Positions 23,946-32,030 of a stretch of DNA of 32,058 nucleotides are shown here, piece by piece. The stretch is taken from NCBI GenBank assembly GCA_003165795.1, contig PMWW01000125.1, positions 19,167 to 51,224 on the forward strand, in the 5' to 3' direction. Position 1 is the stretch's first letter; each line of letters begins with the position of its first letter. The position numbers and the translations under genes are program-made. The notes under the pieces are model-generated. The model was not told the DNA's origin, made no database searches, and saw only the letters and a list, made by a program, of their open reading frames with translations. Source of the stretch: Acidobacteriaceae bacterium (GTDB taxonomy: Bacteria; Acidobacteriota; Terriglobia; Terriglobales; Acidobacteriaceae).

Positions 23946-24725
23946 ATGCACGTTGCGCATTGGCCCATTTTGTTTGCCGCGGCGGTCACCGCCGGAGCCG
24001 TCAACTCCGTTGCCGGAGGCGGAAGCTTCATTTCCTTTCCGACGCTATTGTTCGTCGGCATCCCGCCGGTGAAAGCCAACGCCACCAACACCGTGGCTCT
24101 TTGGCCCGGACAGCCCGCCAGCGTCTGGGCCTATCGTCACGAGTTTCGCAGTTTGCCGCGGCGTGTCCTCGTGCCGCTCACGGTGACCGGCATCTTGGGA
24201 GGCATTCTGGGCGCTTGGGTCCTGCTGATCACGCCGCCATCGACCTTCATGAAGTTGGTGCCCTGGCTGCTCTTGATCGCCACCCTGATTTTCATGATGA
24301 GCGGAAGGATCACGCGCTGGGTGCGGCAGCGGGCCAATCACGGCGAGCATGCCGAGTTCGCCACCGGCCGCGGAATTGTTCTGCAGATGTTCATCGCGTT
24401 TTATCTGGGCTATTTCGGCGCGGGCGCGGGCATCCTCATCCTGGCTATGCTCGCACTGTTGGGCATGGACCACATCCACACCATGAATGCGCTCAAGGCC
24501 TGGCTGACCACGGTGTCCAACGGCGTGGCCATGATTTTATTTGCTTTGACGCCGCACGTGGTGTATTGGCCGCAAGCAATCCTCATGATCATTGGCGCCA
24601 TGATGGGCGGCTACTTCGGCGCCTACTTCGCGCGCAAGACCAAGCCGGAGCACGTACGGGCCATCGTAATCGTGATCGGCTTGGTCTTGACGGCATATTT
24701 CTTTGCGCGGCAGATTCGGGGCTAG
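23946..24725 (+). CDS. TauE/SafE-family membrane permease
   Basis: A 259-residue integral membrane protein of the TauE/SafE (DUF81) type, which exports or imports sulfite, organosulfonates and related anions. The first repeat carries the signature AGAVNSVAGGGSFISFPTLL near residues 15-34, then PPVKANATNTVALWPGQPAS. The second repeat has FIAFYLGYFGAGAGILILAM, ALLGM, NALKAWLTTVSNGVAMILF and GAMMGGYFGAYFARK. About seven to eight helices. The ATG at 23946 gives a start right at the first helix; a longer open frame upstream is not typical. No sulfur genes adjoin it, so the substrate is open. Confidence 0.88.
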   Translation: MHVAHWPILFAAAVTAGAVNSVAGGGSFISFPTLLFVGIPPVKANATNTVALWPGQPASVWAYRHEFRSLPRRVLVPLTVTGILGGILGAWVLLITPPSTFMKLVPWLLLIATLIFMMSGRITRWVRQRANHGEHAEFATGRGIVLQMFIAFYLGYFGAGAGILILAMLALLGMDHIHTMNALKAWLTTVSNGVAMILFALTPHVVYWPQAILMIIGAMMGGYFGAYFARKTKPEHVRAIVIVIGLVLTAYFFARQIRG

Positions 24726-24791
24726 GAAACGCTCTGAAATGCCTGTTTTGCGATAATGGATCTGGCGGGCAATCCGTTATGCTCGACTTGT

Positions 24792-24868
<77 letters not shown>

Positions 24869-25046
24869 CTTCTTTCAATTCAGCTAGCCCCGCCGCCTGG
24901 CCGTTCCAGGCTGTCGTTAAGTCGGCGCGGGCCGAGAGTACTTACAGTGATTCTTCTGGGATAATCGCTAATTACATCGCCCGACCTGAGCGGCGCTTAA
25001 TTTACGGGCCGGTCATAGGTATATTCCAAGCAGGAGCCTGCAAGCA

Positions 25047-26297
25047 TTGCTAACCCGCACTCCCGATCGCGAAAGCAGTCCTCCCATTGAGCCCAACTCT
25101 TCCCCCGGCAAGCGGTCGAGTAAGTTGAAAAAGTGGTACATCGTGGCAGCCGTTGGTTTGCTCAACGGGCTTCTCCTGTTCTTGGTGGTGAACCTGGCGC
25201 TGTACGCGATCATGGGAGCAAAACGCGCCCCAACGCCAACCTTAACCCCCACGGAACACTTGGATCGCGACCGGCTGCAGAAGGCGTATCCGGGTTGGCG
25301 AGAGGAGGATGTCAAGGACCTGCTGAATGAAACTCGGCGGGGAGGAAATGAGTTCGAATACGAGCCGTTTACGGCGTTCCGGGAAAGACCGTTCCGGGGA
25401 AAATTTGTAAACATCGACGCTGCCGGGTTCCGGCTCTCGAAGGACCAGGCGCCGTGGCCGCCGCGTCCGGGAGGTACGAACGTATTTGTGTTTGGGGGAT
25501 CGACGGCATTCGGGTACTACCTTCCCGATGACGAGACCATCGCCTCCTATCTGCAGCAACGTGCCACAACCGATCATTCCTCCGCGCCGATGGCGATCTA
25601 TAACTTTGCCCGGCCGGCCTACATCAGCGGCCAGGAATTGATTTTATTTCAGCAGTTGCTCAAAGCGGGATACGTTCCGCAAGTAGCAATATTTATCGAT
25701 GGCCTGAACGATTTTATTTTTGCCGACGGCCAGCCCCGCTTCACCGGTGATATGCGGCGTTTTATGGCCGGACAAGTGGACTCCAATCCGCTGGAAAACG
25801 TGCCCATGGTCCGCGCCGCACATTGGTTGAGCGATCGTTGGGCAAAACCTAAACCCGCCGAGAAGGTGGACTACGCTGATCCCTCGGTGCTGGACAACGT
25901 GATCGACCGGTGGCTGACTAACCAGAAAATGATCAGGTTGATCGGCGCCGGCTTCGGAGTGCGTACGGTTTTCGTGTGGCAGCCAATTCCCATGTACAAG
26001 TACGATCTTCGTTACCATTTGTTCTTGCACTCCGACAAAGCATTTGCCGGATTTGTCCGGGGCGAATACGGTTATCCGCTGATGAACGATCTGTGGACGC
26101 ACGGGCAGTTGGGCCCGGATTTTCTGTGGCTGGCTGACATACAAAAGGACAAACACGAAAACCTATACGTGGATTCAGTGCACTACAACGCAGCCTTCTC
26201 GAAAGCGATTGCCGACCACATCTACAGCTTTCTGCGCGAACCACCGCAGCAGGCCCAGACCAAGGACGGTCACCGCTCGGACCTCCCGCAGCACTAG
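25047..26297 (+). CDS. Membrane-anchored SGNH/GDSL-like hydrolase
   Basis: The 416-residue protein has a basic, proline-rich start, then one transmembrane segment (about residues 31-55, YIVAAVGLLNGLLLFLVVNL) and an extracytoplasmic domain. Block I is VFVFGGSTAFGYYLP (S152), block II-like is YNFARPAYISGQELILF, block III is FIDGLNDFIF with D218-N221-D222, and the block V pair is VDSVHYN (D376, H379). Together these fit an SGNH hydrolase nucleophile, Gly/Asn oxyanion and Asp/His pair. Such anchored members often deacetylate cell-wall or exopolysaccharide sugars. The start is a TTG at 25047 preceded by CAGGAG; another start is possible. No genes are coupled to it. Confidence 0.8.
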   Translation: MLTRTPDRESSPPIEPNSSPGKRSSKLKKWYIVAAVGLLNGLLLFLVVNLALYAIMGAKRAPTPTLTPTEHLDRDRLQKAYPGWREEDVKDLLNETRRGGNEFEYEPFTAFRERPFRGKFVNIDAAGFRLSKDQAPWPPRPGGTNVFVFGGSTAFGYYLPDDETIASYLQQRATTDHSSAPMAIYNFARPAYISGQELILFQQLLKAGYVPQVAIFIDGLNDFIFADGQPRFTGDMRRFMAGQVDSNPLENVPMVRAAHWLSDRWAKPKPAEKVDYADPSVLDNVIDRWLTNQKMIRLIGAGFGVRTVFVWQPIPMYKYDLRYHLFLHSDKAFAGFVRGEYGYPLMNDLWTHGQLGPDFLWLADIQKDKHENLYVDSVHYNAAFSKAIADHIYSFLREPPQQAQTKDGHRSDLPQH

Positions 26298-26938
26298 CTA
26301 GTGCGGGCCATCTACAGACATCAGAGGCAGACTACCAAACGTCGAAGGCGAATATGAATACGATGCTGAAGCCACTTTTCATTTGTTCTGCCTTATATCT
26401 TCACAACTACTGGATTCTGTTCCAAGAGATTGTGAACGTCTTAAATGAAGAAGATCGAGTTTTCACAACTTCATGGCGCGAGTTGGGAAGCAAGCTGTGA
26501 AATGAGAGGCGGGTGGCCCAGGTTTAACGATCTTTGCGTGAACCATTCCCACTGTGTTGGTGATGCCCGCAAGATCAAAAGCCTTGGCCACGCGGCAGCA
26601 CCACACCAGGTTCACTGTTCCAAAAACTGGCGACAGACGGGACGTTCACCAATCTCTATTTGTCGAAAAATCGGGGAACCTTCCCTCTGTCCCCGGTTTT
26701 CTCCCCATGATCTCTGACGTCGGCTTACGCCCCAGCGTCGGCGTAGGAGCTGGTGCGCAAAGCACCGTTCGGCTTGTACGTACTGATGATGACGCCCGAG
26801 CCCACAGCCTTTGTGCTGACGAGCGCGAGTTCGCGTGGCGGAGTTCTGAGAGGATAATGCCATAGAATCGGACATCACCAGAATTCACATCGCGAAACAC
26901 GTGAGTAATGCCGTGGAAAGGACGATGTTGAATACTAC
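26298..26938. other. AT-richer intergenic stretch with gene debris
   Basis: No intact gene is supported. A 48-codon frame at 26354-26500 (MNTMLKPLFICSALYLHNYW and so on) ends just before GGCGGGTGGCCCA at 26507-26519, the end motif of repeat family B. A CGGGGA/TCCCCG hairpin lies at 26672-26695. A minus-strand frame ending near 26739 (ALVSTKAVGSGVIISTYKPN) may be another scrap. Confidence 0.45.
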
Positions 26939-27328
26939 TTACATCAAGGAGTGAATCTCCCATGCGACCACGAGAGAGATAGCCGATTCTTGTTCTTCAC
27001 TTTCGAACTCTTGTATTAAAGCATCAACATTGTGCTTGTATTCGAGCACATATGGTTTAGAGGCAAACTCAGCTGAGTGCTGCATATCCTGCACGCCAAG
27101 AGGGTCAGTATTCTTATCGAAAACGTGATTCTGAAGGGGCTCTTTAACTACGTACTTATAAATACCATCGTACTGCTCGTGAGAGCTTGTAGGCATCAGC
27201 TTCAAACCACGTATTACGCCTCCCGCGACGAGTTGGTTAAACAGAACGATCACATCCTGCTCAGGCTTCGGCAGGGAAGTTATAGACACCTCTTTCATTG
27301 GGCTAAAAAAAATCGGATTCTTGATCAC
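26939..27328 (-). pseudogene. Fragment resembling a PD-(D/E)XK-type C-terminal domain
   Basis: This 129-residue frame begins at a GTG directly after a stop codon and starts abruptly within what looks like domain sequence (SPMKEVSITSLPKPEQDVIV). It contains EQYDGIYKYV with D54 and, after a variable insert, PYVLEYKHN with E96-x-K98. The D...ExK order, with a beta-strand before ExK and a helix after (VDALIQEFESEEQ), matches the PD-(D/E)XK nuclease pattern. The ending AISLVVAWEI fits the next strand. I think it is the C terminus of a larger protein whose front part is gone. The stretch is visibly AT-richer than the housekeeping genes, suggesting transfer. It could still be a small gene of its own; the full family is not recognised. 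Confidence 0.45.
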
Positions 27329-27334
27329 TAATTA

Positions 27335-27525
27335 GGATGCCCTATAAACGATTTTCTTCACCTCGGCATAGATTTCTGGTCACCCAATTTTGGCAGTTTC
27401 TGCCGTCGAAGGGACTTTTGCAACAGCCCCAGGCGATTACACCCACGATCCTGCCACGGTCCCGATTACGTGTGCAATGGGGATTTATCACCAACTGACA
27501 CGGAGTCTGCAGCAAGGACGCCCCG
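27335..27525. other. Gap with a repeat-end-like sequence
   Basis: GACTTTTGCAACAGCCCC at 27413-27430 resembles the right end of repeat family A (GACTTTTTCAGCAGCCTG) at 14 of 18 positions. A GGCAG/CTGCC mini-hairpin lies at 27392-27404. Nothing else is supported. Confidence 0.35.
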
Positions 27526-28818
27526 TTACGGGGTAATCTCCCAAAGCACACCTACGCCGTACTGTCCCCCTTGGGATGTGCCATACAGGTTTCCATCTGC
27601 ATCCATCAGCAAATCACCCCCCGGACAACTTCCGTCTCCGAATCCGGTAAATTCGTGCAGGCCGGTCAAGGTCCATCCGCTCAGTGACGGGCTCACCTTG
27701 TAAACGGTGCCTGCTCCCCATGGACCTTGCTGGCACGTAGTGCCGTACAGACTACCCGATTGGTCCATGATCACACCGCCTGAAGGACCAATATTTGGAG
27801 GAAGGATACCTGCGGGAAAAGCGTATAGCACGGTAAAAATCCAACTACCATTGGAAGGCGTCAATTCGTAAACCGTCCCTGCACCATTTTCACCGTATGG
27901 TCCTTCATCTTCGGTTGTACCGTACAAGTTACCCCTTGCGTCAAACATCAGGTTGCCTAGCGGCCAGCAACCGTCGGTTTCAGATTGAAAGGTATGGAGC
28001 ACCTGCGCCGTCCACTGACTTCCCCCGGAGGGGCTTAACTCATAGACAACGCCGCAGCCGTTGGCGCCGGTAGACGTCGTTCCGTAGAGATTGCCTGCCC
28101 CGTCAAGAACAAGGCCCGTCTCTGGCATTATGCCAACTCCAAAACTGTAAAGGATGTTTTCTGTCCATCCACCCGCGGCTGGCGTCAACTGATACACGAC
28201 GCCGAAGTTGTGAGAGCCACCAGCTTGCGCCGTGCCGTAGACATTTCCGGCGCTGTCGAGAATGACGCCCCCTGCCGGGCTGTCACCATCAAGTCCCCCG
28301 GTAAAAGAATGCAGAACGGCTTCAGTCCACGGCCACGTGACCCGAGGAGGAACTTCACTTGGGGAAGTCAGAGAGTAAACCGTGCCGCCGCCAGCCGGCC
28401 CTCCCCCTTCGTTCGTTTGACCGTACAGGACGCCCTTCGGGCCGATGATCAGTCCGCTGCTGGGCCAGGATCCGTCTGCACCACTACCAAATCCCCAGAG
28501 CGGAGCCAGCGCCCACTGACCGTTTTTGTAGCTCATTTTATAGGCGTTGCCATTTCCAAATGCGCCACCGAGGACAGTGGTTCCAAAAATATTGCCCGCG
28601 TTGTCCATAATCAAGGCGCCATTGGGAATGGTTCCGTCTCCTCCTCCAGTAAAACTATGGATTACTTTAAAGGTCTGCGCTTGCACGGGACGCGCCGTGA
28701 GACTTACGAACAAGCATAGTGATATGAGGGGGAGCAGCGTTAGCACTGCCACTGTCGTATTCGTGGGCCTGCTGCTCACTCCGAAGCTCGAACTATGAGA
28801 ATGTGCCTTGTTGGGCAT
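27526..28818 (-). CDS. Secreted GloVer-repeat protein 1 (predicted seven-bladed beta-propeller)
   Basis: A 430-residue exported protein: signal peptide 1-47 (VAVLTLLPLISLCLFVSLTA, cleavage near VQA before Q). The mature part is built of seven repeats of the Gloeo_Verruco (TIGR03803-type) kind. Each ends in a G-N-x-(Y/F)-G-T-T/S box (GNIFGTT, GVLYGQT, GNVYGTA, GNLYGTT, GNLYGTT, GSLYGTT, GNLYGTS), with VLYSF/VLHSF strands and DG-x-P turns between. Repeat length is about 50-60 residues. Seven repeats suit a seven-bladed propeller. The ATG at 28818 has AGGAGG upstream. No anchor or enzymatic motif is visible. It is paralogous to the protein at 29880-31181. Confidence 0.85.
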   Translation of the reverse strand: MPNKAHSHSSSFGVSSRPTNTTVAVLTLLPLISLCLFVSLTARPVQAQTFKVIHSFTGGGDGTIPNGALIMDNAGNIFGTTVLGGAFGNGNAYKMSYKNGQWALAPLWGFGSGADGSWPSSGLIIGPKGVLYGQTNEGGGPAGGGTVYSLTSPSEVPPRVTWPWTEAVLHSFTGGLDGDSPAGGVILDSAGNVYGTAQAGGSHNFGVVYQLTPAAGGWTENILYSFGVGIMPETGLVLDGAGNLYGTTSTGANGCGVVYELSPSGGSQWTAQVLHTFQSETDGCWPLGNLMFDARGNLYGTTEDEGPYGENGAGTVYELTPSNGSWIFTVLYAFPAGILPPNIGPSGGVIMDQSGSLYGTTCQQGPWGAGTVYKVSPSLSGWTLTGLHEFTGFGDGSCPGGDLLMDADGNLYGTSQGGQYGVGVLWEITP

Positions 28819-29055
28819 AGTCGTTTCCTCCTGTCTCTACATATCCAATTGCTCCGAAAAACGAGAGGCGACCAAAATTTTGAGGGTGAAGGCGCATGGG
28901 AGGTCTAGTTCACGACAGGCGGAATGGATGAGAAACGGGTGACAAGGCCGTCCCCAGCACGAACACCGACCAAAATTTCATCACAGGCGCATGCCTTTTG
29001 TCAGTGATTATTGCCGCAGACGCAAGTGACAAACGCGTGAACTGGGTCGAGTCTC
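28819..29055. other. Intergenic region upstream of GloVer protein 1
   Basis: I see no gene and no strong repeat here, apart from the ribosome binding site of the leftward gene (28825-28832) and scattered AT-rich patches. Confidence 0.4.
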
Positions 29056-29268
29056 CATTAATCCTCGCGCAAACGCTACTCTGGCCCTGGTTGGCGACTT
29101 CGCTGGCCCGCCCGTGTTGTCGCCCGACGGCGCCTCAGTCGCCTTTGTGGCCACCGGCTCCGACGGCAAGAGCATGATCTGGGTGCGTCCCTTGAATGCG
29201 GCGGAAGCACATATGCTCGCCGGGACCGAGGGAGCGACCTTTCCCTTCTGGTCGCCCGATAGCCATCA
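29056..29268 (+). pseudogene. PD40/TolB-like beta-propeller gene fragment
   Basis: The frame reads INPRANATLALVGDFAGPPV, then LSPDGASVAFVATGSDGKSM, IWVRPLNAAEAHMLAGTEGA and TFPFWSPDS. SPDGxxxAFVA...IWVRPL...LxGTEGATFPFWSPDS is the repeat typical of PD40 (WD40-like) domains at the C-terminal side of acidobacterial kinase or TolB-like proteins. Only one and a half repeats remain, and the sequence runs into non-homologous DNA at about 29268, after which repeat elements begin. No start or end of a full gene is present. Confidence 0.65.
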
Positions 29269-29393
29269 CGGGCTGTTAGGCCGGGGTTGCTTGGGCGGGG
29301 ATTTTTGTGGGCTGGGCCGCAGCGGTATCACGGACCCGACCATACTCTCCGCCGCGACCGACAAAAGTCAAAATCCCCACCCAACCAAAGGAA

Positions 29394-29453
29394 GGTGGGA
29401 TGGGGCACCGTATGGTTCATGCACTCATCAAAATGCTTGGCTGGGCCAGCCGC
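29394..29453. repeat. Repeat family B, copy 1
   Basis: The block GGGGCACC, GGTTCATGCACTCATCAAAA and TGCTTGGCTGGGCCAGCCGC matches copy 2 at 29627-29700 and, inverted, copy 3 at 31287-31352. It begins within the downstream end of the PD40 fragment region. Confidence 0.6.
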
Positions 29454-29506
29454 AGCAGCTGAAAACCGTGGCCTGAGGCTTCGCGAATGAGTGGAGACTG
29501 CACCAT

Positions 29507-29537
29507 CCCACACATTCGAAAACCGCGAATGTGTGGG
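29507..29537. repeat. Hairpin with 12-bp arms
   Basis: CCCACACATTCG and CGAATGTGTGGG are perfect inverted arms around 7 bases. It is followed by CCACCCG, the same ending as family B copies, so it is probably a related REP-like unit. Confidence 0.55.
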
Positions 29538-29626
29538 CCACCCGTCCGGTGTCTTGCTCCTCAGCTTTGACGAACCCAGGGACGAAGCCAGCGGTACTCG
29601 CACCGCCCAGGAGAAGTTTCGCTTGA

Positions 29627-29700
29627 CAATGCCTTCCCTCTTATCGAGGGGCACCCCATTGTTCATTCACTCATCAAAATGTTTGGCTGTGCCACCCGCC
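29627..29700. repeat. Repeat family B, copy 2
   Basis: TGCCTTCCCTCTTATCGAGG is followed by GGCACCCCATTGTTCATTCA, CTCATCAAAATGTTTGGCTG and TGCCACCCGCC. It matches copy 1 directly and copy 3 in inverted orientation, except for the core described in the findings. Confidence 0.65.
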
Positions 29701-29879
29701 CTTGTTCTTTCCAGAAATGAAAATGGCCGTACCTGAAGGCACGGCCTGGCATTGCTCTAAGAACATCACTTCAACATTCGTTTCGCGCGCTCGCTTCGTT
29801 CATACAGCCCCGATGGTCGACCAAGGCCAAGCGATGCCTTACAAACCCCGCGCTGGTTTTCCAAGTAAAAAGGGTTCCC

Positions 29880-31181
29880 TTAATAGAACCACTGATAGAC
29901 TACTCCTTCATTGTAAGTCCCACCCTGGTAGGCAGTCCCGTAAACATAACCAACAGGGCCGATCGATGGGCCGGCGTACGGCATGCCACCGTCGGTACCA
30001 CCTGTGAAGTCGTACGCCTCACCGTAGTCCCCATCAATCAGAAAGAAGAGTTTGCCGGCACCGTATGTGCCTGCGGTTGGCGAAGTTCCCCAAACCGCAC
30101 CCACCACATCGACGGCTAAACTGTCAAATATACAGGTACTATCATTGAAGGTATGAATGGGTAAATAAACCCATTGTCCCCCAGCGAACTCCAACACAAA
30201 GACGGTTGAAATACCACCGCCGGAAAAACGCACGCGTTGGCTTATTGCCTTCCCCCCAAGACCGCTGCGGTCACCCAAGGAAAGGCCCAATTGACAAGTT
30301 CCGCCCCACAAATTGCCGGAGCTGTCCCACGCTAAGCCAGCGACCGGCGGCGATCCATCGGTGGGTTGGAAACTATAGAGCACGGTTTCGTTCCAGCCTG
30401 ACGATGAGGGGGTCAGTTGGAATACTACGCCTAAGTGATAGGAAGGATCCCCCCCCGCAAAGGCGGTGCCGTATAAATTGCCGGCAGAGTCGATTACCAC
30501 CCCGCTCTCAGGCGTTCCGCCATCTGTGCCACCGCTGAAGCTGTACAACACGCTTTCTACCCAGCCACTGCTGGTAGGGCTTAATTCAAAGACAGTGCCG
30601 TTGCCAGAAGAACCCCCCTGGGAAGTCGTGCCGTACAAATTGCCGGCACTGTCAAGGACCAGTTTGCCGATCGGCGCCGCCCCGTCAGGCGCACCTGGGA
30701 ACGAGTCCAACAGGGTTTCGTTCCAGGGAGCGATGGCTGTAAGAGGCGCTGTAGGTGACGGCCGTAACATATACACTACCCCTTGATTTGTCGCTCCACC
30801 AGACGCTGTGGCTCCATAAACTACCCCGTTTGGCGCCAGGGTTACTGCGCCACTCGGCGAGGCGCCGTCTGTTCCATGAAACGTATAAAGGGGAGAGAAG
30901 ATCCAGCCGGAATTTACGTACCTTATTTCGTAAACCGAACCTGGGGATCTGGTTCCTCCCTCGGCCGTTCCGAAGAGGCTTCCCCCTGGATTGAGAGTCA
31001 CGCCGGTGATCGGATTGGCCCCATCCGATGCGCCCGTGAAATTGTAAAAGACGTTATACTGGGCCGCTGCCGACAAGGCGAGCATCGCCGTCAGCACTAA
31101 AACTAGCACACAGGTTATGGCGAGCGAGCGAACGACAGGCGCTAACCTATTAGCACCAACTGCGTATTGTTTGCTGAACAT
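29880..31181 (-). CDS. Secreted GloVer-repeat protein 2 (predicted seven-bladed beta-propeller)
   Basis: A 433-residue paralogue of the 27526-28818 protein. Signal peptide 1-40 (LAITCVLVLVLTAMLALSAA, cleavage after AAA before Q). Seven repeat boxes are visible in order: GSLFGTA, GVVYGAT, GNLYGTT, GNLYGTA, GNLWGGT, GAVWGTS, GYVYGTA. Preceding strands such as VLYSFSGGTDGGTPESGVVI and ILY/VLYSF turns are shared. The fifth and sixth repeats are the most divergent and hold an insert (LGDRSGLGGKAISQRVRFSG) and cysteines. The ATG at 31181 is preceded by AAAGGGGG. The two GloVer genes are separated by a PD40 fragment and family B repeats. Function unknown; surface display or secretion as a binding scaffold is possible. 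Confidence 0.83.
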   Translation of the reverse strand: MFSKQYAVGANRLAPVVRSLAITCVLVLVLTAMLALSAAAQYNVFYNFTGASDGANPITGVTLNPGGSLFGTAEGGTRSPGSVYEIRYVNSGWIFSPLYTFHGTDGASPSGAVTLAPNGVVYGATASGGATNQGVVYMLRPSPTAPLTAIAPWNETLLDSFPGAPDGAAPIGKLVLDSAGNLYGTTSQGGSSGNGTVFELSPTSSGWVESVLYSFSGGTDGGTPESGVVIDSAGNLYGTAFAGGDPSYHLGVVFQLTPSSSGWNETVLYSFQPTDGSPPVAGLAWDSSGNLWGGTCQLGLSLGDRSGLGGKAISQRVRFSGGGISTVFVLEFAGGQWVYLPIHTFNDSTCIFDSLAVDVVGAVWGTSPTAGTYGAGKLFFLIDGDYGEAYDFTGGTDGGMPYAGPSIGPVGYVYGTAYQGGTYNEGVVYQWFY

Positions 31182-31286
31182 TATTGCCCCCTTTGGTGAC
31201 TACAACAACGGCACCATGGTAGTACCGTCTCGCCTGTGCGCACCGTTGTGAGATGACTTTTGTCTGAAGCGTTCCCGAATCGGGAC

Positions 31287-31352
31287 GGCGGGTGGCCCAG
31301 GCAAGCACTTTGCTGAGTGAAAGAACAATGGGGTGCCTTCTCTCTTATCGAG
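31287..31352. repeat. Repeat family B, copy 3 (inverted)
   Basis: GGCGGGTGGCCCAGGCAAGC is followed by ACTTTGCTGAGTGAAAGAAC, AATGGGGTGCC and TTCTCTCTTATCGAGG. The first part is the inverse of copy 2; the core CTCTTATCGAGG is in the same orientation as in copy 2. Confidence 0.6.
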
Positions 31353-31411
31353 GCGCACCCGACACCCGGCAGGCACGAACATGCAAAGAACGCCATGGCA
31401 CGAGTGTGCAA

Positions 31412-31996
31412 ATGGGAAATGAGCAAGCCGATGCATTTTGCACAGTCATTCGATTGAGCACACCTTCAACGTTTCAGCTGTCCACCGATGAGGGCTGGAG
31501 GATCATCAAAAGGCTGCTCGAGTGGATACGCGTGAAGTGTCGTCATTATTGGCTTCTGCAAGGAATCGCCGGCTTCGGCGCAGCATATCGCGGCACGCTC
31601 TTCGTTAGGGATGGCAACCAGATTTCGTACCAGAACGTAGCCCTGTATGGTCCCAATGTCGTTGTCAACCCGCTGAGTTTGGAACTCTGGTCGTCGATGG
31701 CCTTCGAACTCGAAACCAAAGCAGAACTGCCTCTGGCCGATTCGATCTACTGTGACTCGCTGCTGAGCATCGTGGCAGGTGATGTGTTAAGAGCCCTTCT
31801 TGCGGCGGGTGTCGCGATGGAGGTCGCGCTTACGAGGCTGCTCGTGGACGTCAGCGCCGCCCAGCCCTCCAGCCCGGCGAAGATCAGCTTCATGGCCACC
31901 TGGCCGGTCAGTATCCCACATTGTGGTATATACTACATTGTGGGATGCTTGCCGCCGGGCGCAAGAGCTCCCTCGACTCCGCTAGGCTCGGGATGA
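31412..31996 (+). pseudogene. Truncated hypothetical gene with a repeat-derived tail
   Basis: The frame from the ATG at 31412 encodes 194 residues. Residues 1 to about 150 look protein-like (GWRIIKRLLEWIRVKCRHYW, GTLFVRDGNQISYQNVALYG, LLSIVAGDVLRALLAAGVAM). The last 30-40 residues come from the hairpin at 31913-31946 and the family D repeat at 31966-32000, and are not natural domain sequence (PPGARAPSTPLGSG). I infer that the original C terminus was lost to repeat DNA. I do not recognise the family. It could be a young functional gene with a new tail, but a remnant is more likely. Confidence 0.45.
31913..31946. repeat. Hairpin around GTATATAC
   Basis: ATCCCACA (31913-31920) pairs with TGTGGGAT (31939-31946). 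Between them lie GTATATAC and two copies of ACATTGTGG, one in each half. Confidence 0.5.
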
Positions 31997-32000
31997 CAAA
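31966..32000. repeat. Repeat family D, copy 2 (inverted)
   Basis: On the minus strand this reads TTTGTCATCCCGAGCCTAGC and GGAGTCGAGGGAGCT, matching copy 1 at 21094-21130 with a few changes. Confidence 0.5.
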
Positions 32001-32030
32001 TCGGAAGGCTAGTGGCCAACTGCCAACTGC

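Noticed and set aside
26612-26963. Overlapping open frames on both strands between 26.5 and 27.0 kb
   Set aside because: None gives a recognisable domain or a plausible ribosome binding site; the stretch looks like repeat and gene debris.
29394-31352. Repeated units as a possible CRISPR array
   Set aside because: The copies are few, irregularly spaced, in both orientations and without uniform spacers.
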